From Actinomycetes bacterium (GTDB taxonomy: Bacteria; Actinomycetota; Acidimicrobiia; Acidimicrobiales; Palsa-688): a stretch of DNA of 10,046 bases. The translations under genes and the position numbers were made by a program. Under the pieces are notes generated by a model. The model was given only the letters and a program-made list of their open reading frames with translations. It was not told where the DNA came from and did no database searches. Where the stretch lies: NCBI GenBank assembly GCA_021816565.1, contig JAKAXN010000148.1:1-10046 (forward strand). The letters run 5' to 3'. Shown piece by piece: positions 1 to 6,956 of this stretch (positions are counted from its first letter, which is position 1; each line of letters opens with the position of its first letter).

Positions 1-1045
1 GGATGGCCGCCCCGATTCGGGCCACCAGGTCGAGCAGCCAGCGCAGATTGTGGATGCTGAGCAGGCGCCCGGCGGTCGGCTCCCCCACCATCAGCAGGTG
101 GCGCAGATAGCCGCGGCTGTAACGGGCGCACACCTCGCAGGCGCAGCCCGGGTCGACCGGCCGGTCGTCGCGGGCGAAGCGGGCGGCCTTCATCTGCACC
201 CGGCCCTCGGCGGTGAGGGCGGTGCCGTGACGGGCCAGGCGGGTGGGGAGCACACAGTCGAACATGTCCACCCCGAGCGCCACCGCCTCGACGATGGACA
301 CGGGGTCGCCCACGCCCATCAGGTAGCGGGGGCGGTCGGCCGGCAGGGCCGATACGGCGGCGGCCAGCGCCGGGAGCATCTCCTCGAGCGGCTCGCCGAC
401 CGACAGGCCGCCGATGGCGTAGCCGTCGAAGCCGATCTCCACGGTGCGGCGCGCGCACTCGGAGCGCAGGCCGGGCGACACCCCACCCTGGACGATGCCG
501 AACAGGCTCTGGTCGGGGCGGCGGTGGGCCCGGCGGGCCCGCTGCGCCCACGCCAGGGTGCGCTCGGCGGCCAGCCGCACGTCCGCCTCGGGGGCGGGCA
601 GGCCCACGCACACGTCGAGGACCATCTGGATGTCGGCCCCGATGGCCTCCTGGACCGACACCGCGCTCTCGGGGGTGAGGCGGTGGCGGGACCCGTCGTA
701 GACGGAGCGGAACGTTACGCCCCCGTCGTCGACGGTCGGGCCGAGGGAGAAGACCTGGAACCCCCCGGAGTCGGTGAGCATGGTCCCGGTCCAGCCGCTG
801 AAGCGGTGCAGGCCGCCGAGCGCCTCGACCACCTCGGCGCCGGGGCGGAGCATCAGGTGGTAGGTGTTGGCCAGCACGACCTGGGGAGCCAGGCGGTCGA
901 GGTCGGCGGCGTCGAGCAGCTTGACCGCCCCCCTGGTGCCGACCGGCATGAAGCAGGGGGTGGCGAAGCGGCCCCGGGCCGTGGTCACCGTGCCGGTGCG
1001 GGCCGCCCCGCAGGTCGATTCGGGCTCGAACACCGCCGGTCTCAC
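1..1045 (-). CDS. tgt: tRNA-guanine transglycosylase (partial, 3' end outside window)
   Basis: Exchanges guanine-34 of GUN-anticodon tRNAs for preQ1, the entry of the queuosine precursor into tRNA. I translated the minus strand directly: 348 residues are visible and the reading frame is still open at the left edge, so about 25-35 C-terminal residues are missing by comparison with the usual 370-385. Visible motifs: DSGGFQVFSL (residues 92-101, with Asp92), Asp144 and Cys146 in the guanine-pocket loop, GIVQGG (183-188), GGLSVGEP (212-219), and DMFDCVLPTR (260-269), where Asp263 is the expected nucleophile. The zinc site is Cys301-x-Cys303-x2-Cys306 plus His332. The start is GTG at 1045-1043, overlapping the queA TGA in a GTGA junction, so translation is probably coupled to queA. 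One oddity is Val145 between Asp144 and Cys146, where bacterial enzymes usually have Glu (DEC). The identification is secure. Confidence 0.96.
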   Translation of the reverse strand, partial: MRPAVFEPESTCGAARTGTVTTARGRFATPCFMPVGTRGAVKLLDAADLDRLAPQVVLANTYHLMLRPGAEVVEALGGLHRFSGWTGTMLTDSGGFQVFSLGPTVDDGGVTFRSVYDGSRHRLTPESAVSVQEAIGADIQMVLDVCVGLPAPEADVRLAAERTLAWAQRARRAHRRPDQSLFGIVQGGVSPGLRSECARRTVEIGFDGYAIGGLSVGEPLEEMLPALAAAVSALPADRPRYLMGVGDPVSIVEAVALGVDMFDCVLPTRLARHGTALTAEGRVQMKAARFARDDRPVDPGCACEVCARYSRGYLRHLLMVGEPTAGRLLSIHNLRWLLDLVARIGAAI

Positions 1046-2037
1046 GCCCGGCTCACAATCATGGCGTCGCCGAAGGAGAGGAACCGGTACCCCCCGGCCA
1101 GGGCGGTGGCGTACAGGTCCCGCCAGCGGGGGCCGGCGAAGGCCTCCAGCAGCAGCAGGAGCGTGGAGCGGGGCATGTGGAAGTTGGTGAGCAGCACGTC
1201 GATGACCGAAAAGGAGAAGCCCGGGCGTATGAACAGCCCGCTCTCCCCCTCCAGCGCCCCGGTGGCCGCCGCCGTCTCGAGGGCCCGCACGGTGGTGGTG
1301 CCCACCGCGACCACCCGGCGGGCGGCCCGGCACGCCTCCCATGTCGCTTCCGGTATCCGGTAACGCTCCGTGTGCATCCGGTGGTCCTCGGCCTTCTCGG
1401 CGGTGACCGGCCGGAAGGTCGCCAGCCCCACCGCCAGGTCGACGGTGTGGACCGCCACCCCCCGGGCCCGGACGGCGTCGAGCAGCTCCCTGGTGAGGTG
1501 CAGCCCAGCGGTCGGGGCGGCCACCGACCCGGGGCGGTCGGCGAAGACGGTCTGGTAGCGCCCGGGGTCCCCCAGGGGGGTGGTGATGTACGGAGGCAGG
1601 GCCATCTGGCCCACCTGTTCGAGGACCTCGGCCGGGTCGGCGAGGAGCCGCACCCGGCGGCGGCCGTCGGGCAGGCGCTCCCCCACCTCGACCAGCGGAG
1701 GGCGGCCCGGCGGGCCCAGCTCGGTGCCCGGCGGCAGGCGCCGTCCCGGCCGGACCAGAGCCGACCAGGTGCGCTCCGCCCCCGGCTCGGGTTCGAGCAG
1801 CATGACCTCGGCCGCGCCCCCCGAGGCCTTGACCAGCCTGAGGCGGGCCGGGATGACCTTCGAGTCGTTGACCACCAGGACGTCCCCGGGCCCGACCATC
1901 CCGGGCAGGTCCCGCACCCGCCGGTGCTGGACTCCCCCGGCCCGGTCGGTGGCGTCGAGCAGGCGGGCGGAGTCGCGCGGCTCGGCCGGGGTCTGGGCGA
2001 TCGCCGCCTCCGGCAGGTCGTAGTCGGGTATCTCCAC
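1042..2037 (-). CDS. queA: S-adenosylmethionine:tRNA ribosyltransferase-isomerase
   Basis: Transfers and isomerises the ribosyl part of S-adenosylmethionine onto preQ1 in tRNA, giving epoxyqueuosine; a cytosolic enzyme acting directly after Tgt. The product has 331 residues, slightly short of the usual 340-356. Family motifs in order: DYDLPEAAIAQTP (5-17), RDSARLL (21-27), VVNDSKVIPARL (55-66), LPPYI (147-151), YQTVFA (161-166), GSVAAPTAGLH (170-180), HRMHTERY (219-226), VGTTTVRALE (245-254), TNFHMPRSTL (284-293) and a C-terminal YRFLSFGDAMI. The block usually written HVGAGTF reads AVGLATF here (202-208). The start is GTG at 2037-2035; an in-frame TAG shortly upstream leaves no other reasonable choice, and a weak GGATGG precedes it. 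It diverges from the secreted hydrolase across 50 bases and overlaps tgt by 4 bases. Confidence 0.96.
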   Translation of the reverse strand: MEIPDYDLPEAAIAQTPAEPRDSARLLDATDRAGGVQHRRVRDLPGMVGPGDVLVVNDSKVIPARLRLVKASGGAAEVMLLEPEPGAERTWSALVRPGRRLPPGTELGPPGRPPLVEVGERLPDGRRRVRLLADPAEVLEQVGQMALPPYITTPLGDPGRYQTVFADRPGSVAAPTAGLHLTRELLDAVRARGVAVHTVDLAVGLATFRPVTAEKAEDHRMHTERYRIPEATWEACRAARRVVAVGTTTVRALETAAATGALEGESGLFIRPGFSFSVIDVLLTNFHMPRSTLLLLLEAFAGPRWRDLYATALAGGYRFLSFGDAMIVSRA

Positions 2038-2087
2038 GGCCCATCCGGTCTAGCCGATCAGCAGGGAGCGGTGGCGCCCCCGGCGAA
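2038..2087. promoter_or_regulatory. Divergent intergenic region, queA / secreted hydrolase
   Basis: Fifty bases separate the two divergent start codons, so promoters for both genes should lie here or run into the first codons of the hydrolase gene. I see no convincing -10/-35 pair on either strand. A GGGAG at 2064-2068 is too far from ATG 2088 to be an ordinary ribosome binding site. The assignment rests on position, not on a recognised motif. Confidence 0.35.
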
Positions 2088-3965
2088 ATGGAGATCGTGG
2101 GAGAAAACGGACAAAACACGCGTGGATCTCGTAGATCGGTCAGGATGCTGGCCGCCCTGACCGCGGCGGTCGGCCTGCCGGCGGCGGCGGCCCCGGCGGT
2201 CCACGCCGCCGCCTCCGGCCCGGGTGCCCCCTACACGGCCACCTTGCTGCACTTCGCCACCAGCGTCGGTCCGGGCGGGTCGGAGCCCTGCGACATCATC
2301 GGCGAGCTGTTCACCCCGGTCGGGGCCTCCCCCACCAACCGGGTGCCGGCCATCCTGACCACCAACGGCTTCGGCGGCTCCTACACCGACCAGGTCGGCC
2401 TGGCCGAGGCGTTCGCCTCCGACGGCTACGCCGTGCTCACCTACTCCGGCCTGGGCTTCGGGGGTTCCACCTGCAAGATCACCCTGGACAACCCCCTCTG
2501 GGACGGTGCCGCGGCCAGCCAGCTGATCTCTTACCTGGGGGGAGCCCCCGGAATCGCCTACTACGACGCGGCCCACACCCGTCCGGCCCCGACGGTCGAC
2601 TTCGTGATCCACGACCCGGTCGACCACGCCGGCCGGGCCGACCGCTACGACCCCCGGGTCGGCATGATCGGGGGTTCCTACGGCGGTGAGGTGCAGTTCG
2701 CGGCGGCCTCGGTGGACCCCCGGCTGGACACCATCGTGCCGCTGATCACGTGGAACGACCTCAACTACAGCCTGGCCCCCAACAACGCCGGGCTGACCCC
2801 GACGTCGGGGGTCGCCAACCCGCTGCCCGGGGTGACCAAGTCCACCTGGGCCGGGCTCTTCAGCGCCGACGGTGTCTCGGGCGGGGTCACCGGCGGCGCA
2901 GCGGCCCCGGCCCGCGACGTCGGCTGCCCCAACTTCGCCACCTGGGTGTGTCCGGCCCTGGCGTTCTCCGGCTCCGCCGGCTACCCCGATCCGTCCACTG
3001 CATCGCATCTGCTGGCGGCCTCGGTGGCCGACTACATGGGCAAGGTGAGGATCCCCACGCTGCTCATGCAGGGCGAGAACGACACCCTGTTCAACCTCAA
3101 CGAGGCGGTGGCCAACTACGAGCAGCTGAAGTCCCGGGGGGTGCCGGTGGACATGATCTGGCAGTCATGGGGGCACTCGGGTCTCACGCCGGCCCCCGGG
3201 GAGCTGGATCTGAGCCGTCCCGACCCGGCCACCCAGTACGAGGCGGCGCGGGTCTACGCCTGGTTCGACCACTACCTGAAGGATCAGGCCGTGTCCACCG
3301 GCCCCGGTTTCGCCTACTTCCGGGACTGGGTCTCCTACCGCGGTATCGCCACCCCCGCCTACGCCTCGGCCGCCTCCTACCCGGTGGGGAGGACCACGGC
3401 GTTCTACCTGTCGGCCGGCTCCGGGCTGGTCCGGGCGCCCGGGCGGATCGCGCCGTCACAGTCCAGCTTCGTCACCCCCGGCGCCGGGGTCCCCACCGGT
3501 ACGGCCGAGCCCGACGCGGTGGGAGGCTACGCCCCCCAGGCGCAGGTGCCCGACCACAATGCCGCGGGTACCTACGCCTCGTGGTCGACCGCTGCGCTGA
3601 GCGCCCCCATCGACGTGGTCGGCATACCGGTCCTGCACGTGAGGCTCTCCGCCCCCACTGCGGCGCTCACCGGGGGGGCCGGCCCGGCCGGTGACCTGGT
3701 GGTCTTCGCCAAGCTCTACGACGTGGCCCCGAACGGCACCAGGACCCTGATCCACGGGCTGGTGGCCCCGGCCCGTATCGCCGACCCGTCGCAGCCGGTC
3801 ACCATCACCCTGCCCGGAGTGGTGCACCGCTTCGCCGCCGGGCACCGGATCGAGCTGATGCTGGCCGGCGGGGACGTCAACTACCGGGGCGGCCTGGAGC
3901 CGACCCCGGTGACGGTGGCCACCGGATCGGCCGGCCAGGTGCTGGACCTGCCGGTGGTGCGCTAG
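2088..3965 (+). CDS. Secreted S15/CocE-family alpha/beta hydrolase
   Basis: Probable exported peptidase or esterase of the X-Pro dipeptidyl-peptidase (S15)/CocE-NonD superfamily; the substrate cannot be read from sequence. The product has 625 residues. Residues 12-40 look like a signal peptide: basic n-region SRRSVR, a hydrophobic Ala/Leu stretch, and a likely cut after Val-His-Ala40. SRRSVRM only weakly resembles a Tat motif. The hydrolase fold follows, with nucleophile Ser197 in GGSYGGE (195-201), probable Asp332 in QGENDTLF (328-335) and His363 in SWGHSG (360-365). From about residue 430 a beta-rich region fits the S15 C-terminal jelly-roll domain. Four cysteines (68, 129, 280, 288) could form disulfides outside the cell. 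It is the only plus-strand gene here. The start is uncertain: no Shine-Dalgarno lies at a good distance, GTG 2097 and ATG 2145 are alternatives, and codons 2-19 have unusually low GC3. Confidence 0.85.
   Translation: MEIVGENGQNTRGSRRSVRMLAALTAAVGLPAAAAPAVHAAASGPGAPYTATLLHFATSVGPGGSEPCDIIGELFTPVGASPTNRVPAILTTNGFGGSYTDQVGLAEAFASDGYAVLTYSGLGFGGSTCKITLDNPLWDGAAASQLISYLGGAPGIAYYDAAHTRPAPTVDFVIHDPVDHAGRADRYDPRVGMIGGSYGGEVQFAAASVDPRLDTIVPLITWNDLNYSLAPNNAGLTPTSGVANPLPGVTKSTWAGLFSADGVSGGVTGGAAAPARDVGCPNFATWVCPALAFSGSAGYPDPSTASHLLAASVADYMGKVRIPTLLMQGENDTLFNLNEAVANYEQLKSRGVPVDMIWQSWGHSGLTPAPGELDLSRPDPATQYEAARVYAWFDHYLKDQAVSTGPGFAYFRDWVSYRGIATPAYASAASYPVGRTTAFYLSAGSGLVRAPGRIAPSQSSFVTPGAGVPTGTAEPDAVGGYAPQAQVPDHNAAGTYASWSTAALSAPIDVVGIPVLHVRLSAPTAALTGGAGPAGDLVVFAKLYDVAPNGTRTLIHGLVAPARIADPSQPVTITLPGVVHRFAAGHRIELMLAGGDVNYRGGLEPTPVTVATGSAGQVLDLPVVR
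2125..2137. repeat. Short perfect inverted repeat GATCT-CGT-AGATC
   Basis: Two 5-base arms separated by 3 bases lie just before the alternative ATG at 2145, inside an unusually AT-rich stretch (about 2088-2144). If the hydrolase actually starts at 2145, this would be an upstream site that could bind a dimeric regulator. If the gene starts at 2088, it encodes part of the signal-peptide n-region. Such a short repeat can occur by chance. Confidence 0.3.
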
Positions 3966-3979
3966 CGGCCGGCGGCTAG
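3962..3979. terminator. Near-palindrome spanning two convergent stop codons
   Basis: The 18 bases CTAGCGGCCGGCGGCTAG hold the hydrolase TAG (3963-3965) on the plus strand and the ruvB TAG (3978-3976) on the minus strand. Eight of nine base pairs match; only G3967/G3974 fails. Only 10 bases separate the two genes, so any terminator must act here or inside the facing gene. There is no T tract and no loop, so a classical intrinsic terminator is not shown. The call is a guess from position and symmetry. Confidence 0.25.
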
Positions 3980-4980
3980 AACAGCCCCGGGCCGGCCGGG
4001 GGCGGGGGGGTCAGTCCCAGGTGCTGCCAGGCCTGAGGGGTGGCCACCCGGCCCCGGGGGGTGCGCATCAGCAGGCCGAGCTGGAGCAGGAACGGCTCGT
4101 AGACGTCCTCCACCGTGTCGGTCTCCTCCCCCACGCTGACCGCCAGCGTGGACAGCCCCACCGGTCCGCCCCCGAAACGCACGCAGACCGCCTCGAGGAT
4201 GGCCCGGTCGACCTTGTCGAGGCCCAGCTCGTCCACCCCGAACAACTCCAGGCCGCGGCGGGCCACGGCCCGGTCGACCCGCCCGTCGCCGCGGACCTCG
4301 GCGAAGTCGCGCACCCGCTTGAGGAGCCGGTTGGCGATGCGGGGTGTGCCCCGGGACCGGCGGGCTATCTCGGCCGCCCCGTCGGTCCCCATGTCCATCT
4401 CCAGGATCCGGGCCGACCGGTCGATGATGGCCTGCAGGTCGCCCGGCTCGTAGAAGTCCAGGCGGGCCACGAAGCCGAAGCGGTCCCGCAGCGGACCGGT
4501 GATCAACCCGGTGCGGGTGGTGGCCCCCACCAGGGTGAAGCGGGGCAGGTCCAGTCGGATGGTCCGGGCGCTCGGACCCTTGCCGAGGACGATGTCGAGC
4601 TGGAAGTCCTCCATGGCCGGGTAGAGGATCTCCTCCACCGCCCGGCCCAGGCGGTGGATCTCGTCGACGAACAGGACGTCGCCCTCCACCAGGTTGGTCA
4701 GGATGGCGGCCAGGTCCCCGGCGCGTACCAGGGCCGGCCCCGAGGTCACCCGCAGCCCGGCGCCCACCTCGTTGGCCACGATGCCGGCCAGGCTGGTCTT
4801 GCCCAGCCCCGGCGGCCCGGCGAAGAGCAGGTGATCCACCGGCTGGTCCCGGCGGCGGGCCGCCTCCAGCATGATCTCCAGGTGCTCCTTGAGCGTGGCC
4901 TGGCCGACGAACTCCGACAGCCTCCGGGGTCGGAGGGTGACCTCCTCGGCCGACTCCACCGGATCGGCCGACGCGCTCAT
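3976..4980 (-). CDS. ruvB: Holliday junction branch-migration ATPase RuvB
   Basis: Hexameric AAA+ motor that, with RuvA, drives branch migration of Holliday junctions in recombination and fork repair. The product has 334 residues, the normal family length. Visible features: [12 protein letters not shown] (16-27), Walker A GPPGLGKT (55-62), Walker B LFVDEIHR (103-110, Asp106 and Glu107), sensor 1 GATTRTG (152-158), arginine-finger segment PLRDRFG (163-169), sensor 2 [12 protein letters not shown] (211-222), and a C-terminal winged helix with [18 protein letters not shown] (269-286). The end, [11 protein letters not shown], has four consecutive prolines. I chose ATG 4980 from the usual start of actinobacterial RuvB. 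However, the strong AGGAGG at 5000-4995 is 14 bases from it and only 5 from an in-frame CTG (4989-4987), and an in-frame GTG at 5007 overlaps the ruvA stop. It follows ruvA directly. Confidence 0.97.
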   Translation of the reverse strand: MSASADPVESAEEVTLRPRRLSEFVGQATLKEHLEIMLEAARRRDQPVDHLLFAGPPGLGKTSLAGIVANEVGAGLRVTSGPALVRAGDLAAILTNLVEGDVLFVDEIHRLGRAVEEILYPAMEDFQLDIVLGKGPSARTIRLDLPRFTLVGATTRTGLITGPLRDRFGFVARLDFYEPGDLQAIIDRSARILEMDMGTDGAAEIARRSRGTPRIANRLLKRVRDFAEVRGDGRVDRAVARRGLELFGVDELGLDKVDRAILEAVCVRFGGGPVGLSTLAVSVGEETDTVEDVYEPFLLQLGLLMRTPRGRVATPQAWQHLGLTPPPPAGPGLF

Positions 4981-4994
4981 GGCCCGCAGGGCGC

Positions 4995-5000
4995 CCTCCT
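4995..5000 (-). promoter_or_regulatory. Ribosome binding site of ruvB (AGGAGG)
   Basis: A full AGGAGG lies just past the ruvA stop codon. Its spacing, 14 bases to ATG 4980 and 5 bases to CTG 4989, leaves the true ruvB start open. Confidence 0.6.
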
Positions 5001-5003
5001 CCC

Positions 5004-5636
5004 TCACCGGGCGCCGGCCAGGTCCCTGAGAGCCCGCCGCAGCTGCTCCTCCACCGACCCGTCGGGGGGCAACCCGGCCAGGACCTGGCGGATCTCGTCG
5101 GCGCCGTAGCCCAGGGCCGACAGGGCGGTGCGCACATCGGCCCGGGCGCCCGCCGCCGAGGCACCCCCGGCGGCGCCGGCCGGGGTGCCGACCACCGCCA
5201 GGTCGGTGTCGTCGAGGTCCGCTTCGAGGCGGGATTTGAGCTCGACGACCAGCCGGGCCGCGGTCTTGCGGCCGATGCCCGGCACCAGCATCAGGGCGTC
5301 GAGGTCCTCGGCGTGCACCGCCCGACGCAGGGCGGCCGGTGAGTGCACCGACAGCAGGGCCAGGGCGACGGCCGGCCCGACCCCGTGGGCGCCGATCAGC
5401 GCCTCGAAGCAGACCCGCTCCTCCCGGGTCGGGAAGGCATAGAGCACCATGGCGTCCTCCCGTACGTGGGTGTGCACGTGCAGGAACACCGGGCTGCCGA
5501 GCGGCCCGAGGCCGGCGGCCGGGCCGGTGGGGACCACCGTGCGGTAGCCGACGCCGTTCACCTCCACCAGCACCTCGGCGCCCCCGGCCGGGCGGGGCCG
5601 GCGGTCCAGCAGGCTGCCCCGGAGGGACCCGATCAC
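5004..5636 (-). CDS. ruvA: Holliday junction DNA-binding protein RuvA
   Basis: Binds four-way junctions as a tetramer and loads RuvB. The product has 210 residues, typical of the family. It starts [10 protein letters not shown]; residues 1 to about 65 form the OB-fold ([16 protein letters not shown] at 22-37, then [19 protein letters not shown] at 50-68). Two helix-hairpin-helix motifs follow: [13 protein letters not shown] (80-92) and [18 protein letters not shown] (117-134). A flexible Ala/Gly-rich linker (about 149-165) leads to the C-terminal RuvB-contact domain ([12 protein letters not shown], 171-182). The start is GTG at 5636-5634, overlapping the ruvC TGA in a GTGA junction, which suggests coupled translation with RuvC. 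The identification is secure. Confidence 0.96.
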   Translation of the reverse strand: MIGSLRGSLLDRRPRPAGGAEVLVEVNGVGYRTVVPTGPAAGLGPLGSPVFLHVHTHVREDAMVLYAFPTREERVCFEALIGAHGVGPAVALALLSVHSPAALRRAVHAEDLDALMLVPGIGRKTAARLVVELKSRLEADLDDTDLAVVGTPAGAAGGASAAGARADVRTALSALGYGADEIRQVLAGLPPDGSVEEQLRRALRDLAGAR

Positions 5637-6124
5637 CTGGTGGCCACCGATCGCAGCCCGGCGCCCGACAGGTGGGTGATGGCCAGCGCCAGCGCATCGG
5701 CGCGGTCGGCCGGCCGGGGAGGCTCGTCCAGGCCGAGGAGCACCTGGACCATGGCCTGCACCTGCTCCTTGCCGGCCGACCCGTAGCCGGTGACCGCCAG
5801 CTTGACCTCGTTCGGGCTGTACTGCACCACCGGGACGCCCCGCCGGGCGGCGGCGGCCAGGGCCAGGCCGCTGGCCTGCCCGACGGACATGGCGGTGCGG
5901 GCGTTGACCTGGAACAGGACCCGTTCGACCACCACGACGTCGGGGCGGAGGTCGTCGAGCAGCTCCTCGATGTCCTGCCAGAGGGCGGCCAGGCGCTCGG
6001 CCAGCGGCTGATCGGGCGGGGTGGTCAGGTGGCCGAACGCCTTCACGCCGAGGCGGCCCCCCGCCCCTTCGACCGCCCCGTAACCGCAGCGTGACAGGCC
6101 CGGATCGACACCAAGGGCGAACAC
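5633..6124 (-). CDS. ruvC: Crossover junction endodeoxyribonuclease RuvC
   Basis: Holliday junction resolvase; a dimer with an RNase H-like fold that makes paired nicks across the junction, working with RuvAB. The product has 163 residues (family about 155-190). The four metal-binding acids are visible: Asp7 in [12 protein letters not shown] (5-16), Glu67 in VVVVERVLF (63-71), and Asp140 and Asp143 in [14 protein letters not shown] (138-151). Other conserved parts are [16 protein letters not shown] (74-89) and [11 protein letters not shown] (113-123, Lys119). The start is GTG at 6124-6122; there is no in-frame start just upstream and only a weak AGGG 8 bases before it. A strong hairpin lies between yebC and this gene, so ruvCAB may be partly insulated from the upstream genes. 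Confidence 0.96.
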   Translation of the reverse strand: MFALGVDPGLSRCGYGAVEGAGGRLGVKAFGHLTTPPDQPLAERLAALWQDIEELLDDLRPDVVVVERVLFQVNARTAMSVGQASGLALAAAARRGVPVVQYSPNEVKLAVTGYGSAGKEQVQAMVQVLLGLDEPPRPADRADALALAITHLSGAGLRSVATR

Positions 6125-6149
6125 CCGTTCGACCCTAGCAGGGGCGCCG

Positions 6150-6179
6150 GCCCCGGGGGTGGATATCCGCCCCCGGGGC
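6150..6179. terminator. Strong hairpin between yebC and ruvC
   Basis: A 30-base near-perfect palindrome begins three bases after the yebC stop. Arms: GCCCCGGGGG then GGATATCC in the centre, then CCCCCGGGGC (as read on the minus strand), with a single C/A mismatch flanking the centre. The outer 10-base-pair stem is perfect. There is no T tract after it on the minus strand, so it does not fit a classical intrinsic terminator. It could be a Rho-independent terminator of the GC-rich actinobacterial type, an RNA-stability element, or a DNA palindrome bound by a protein. Confidence 0.45.
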
Positions 6180-6181
6180 GG

Positions 6182-6931
6182 TCAGGCCTCGACCAGCTCC
6201 AGGATGGAGTCGGGGATGTCGAAGTTGGCGTAGACGTTCTGGACGTCGTCGTGGTCCTCGAGCAGGTCCACCAGGTGCAGGACCTTCTTGGCGTCGGTCT
6301 CGCTGGCCAGCTCGACCGTGGTGGAGGGCAGGAGGGTGACCTCGGCCGACTCGACGGCCATGCCGGCTTCCTCCAGGGCGGCCCGGACGGCCGGCAGGTC
6401 GCTCGGCGGGGTCGTCACCTGCCAGTGCTCCCCGCTGTCGGAGATGTCCTCGGCGCCGGCGTCGAGGGCCACCAGCATCAGGTCGTCCTCGGTGACGGCC
6501 TTCGAGGCCAGAATGACGCCCTTGCGGTCGAACTGCCACGAGACCGCCCCCGGCTCGGCCATGGACCCGCCGTTCTTGGAGAAGGTGGAGCGGATGTCGG
6601 CCCCGGTGCGGTTGCGGTTGTCGGTGAGGCACTCCACGATCACGGCTACCCCGTTGGGGGCGTAGCCCTCGTAGGAGACCTGCTCGTAGCGGACGCCCTC
6701 CAGCTCGCCGGTGCCGCGCTTGATGGCCCGCTCGATGGTGTCGAGCGGTACCGATGCCTCCCGGGCCTTCTGGAACATGGTCCGCAGCGTCGGGTTGGAG
6801 TCGGGATCCCCGCCTCCCTCGCGCGCCGCCACCTCCACCTGGCGGATCAGCTTGGCGAACAGCTTGCCCCGGGCCTTGTCGGCCGCACCCTTCTTGTGCT
6901 TGATGGTCGCCCACTTGCTGTGGCCGGACAT
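6182..6931 (-). CDS. yebC: YebC/PmpR/TACO1-family protein
   Basis: Cytosolic protein of the YebC/TACO1 family. Members were first described as DNA-binding regulators (PmpR); more recent work links some to relief of ribosome stalling at proline-rich stretches, like mitochondrial TACO1. Which role applies here cannot be told from sequence. The product has 249 residues, the usual length. The N-terminus [19 protein letters not shown] (1-19) is the family signature; other blocks are GKLFAKLIR (22-30), [17 protein letters not shown] (46-62), [11 protein letters not shown] (66-76), [19 protein letters not shown] (87-105), [16 protein letters not shown] (107-122) and VSWQFDRKG (130-138). An AGGAGG five bases before ATG 6931 fixes the start. 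It lies 25 bases after pdxT, probably in the same transcript. Confidence 0.95.
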   Translation of the reverse strand: MSGHSKWATIKHKKGAADKARGKLFAKLIRQVEVAAREGGGDPDSNPTLRTMFQKAREASVPLDTIERAIKRGTGELEGVRYEQVSYEGYAPNGVAVIVECLTDNRNRTGADIRSTFSKNGGSMAEPGAVSWQFDRKGVILASKAVTEDDLMLVALDAGAEDISDSGEHWQVTTPPSDLPAVRAALEEAGMAVESAEVTLLPSTTVELASETDAKKVLHLVDLLEDHDDVQNVYANFDIPDSILELVEA

Positions 6932-6936
6932 GTGTG

Positions 6937-6942
6937 CCTCCT
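6937..6942 (-). promoter_or_regulatory. Ribosome binding site of yebC (AGGAGG)
   Basis: A perfect AGGAGG with CACAC as the 5-base spacer to ATG 6931 is the best-placed Shine-Dalgarno site in the window; most other genes rely on overlaps or weak sites. Confidence 0.75.
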
Positions 6943-6956
6943 ATGGCGGTTCGGGA

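Noticed and set aside
50..1363. Plus-strand open frame of 437 codons opposite tgt and queA
   Set aside because: It is antisense to two clearly recognised genes, has low-complexity Gly/Ala/His/Arg content and no recognisable domain; GC-rich DNA commonly gives such shadow frames.
1177..2160. Plus-strand open frame of 327 codons
   Set aside because: It is antisense to queA, has no domain, and ends inside the start of the hydrolase gene.
4021..5109. Plus-strand open frame of 362 codons opposite ruvB
   Set aside because: Its composition reflects reverse-complemented ruvB codons and it shows no recognisable motif.
4981..5697. Long in-frame extension upstream of ruvB (573-codon frame)
   Set aside because: The extra part overlaps all of ruvA in another frame and is low-complexity; RuvB homology begins at about LRPRRLSEF.
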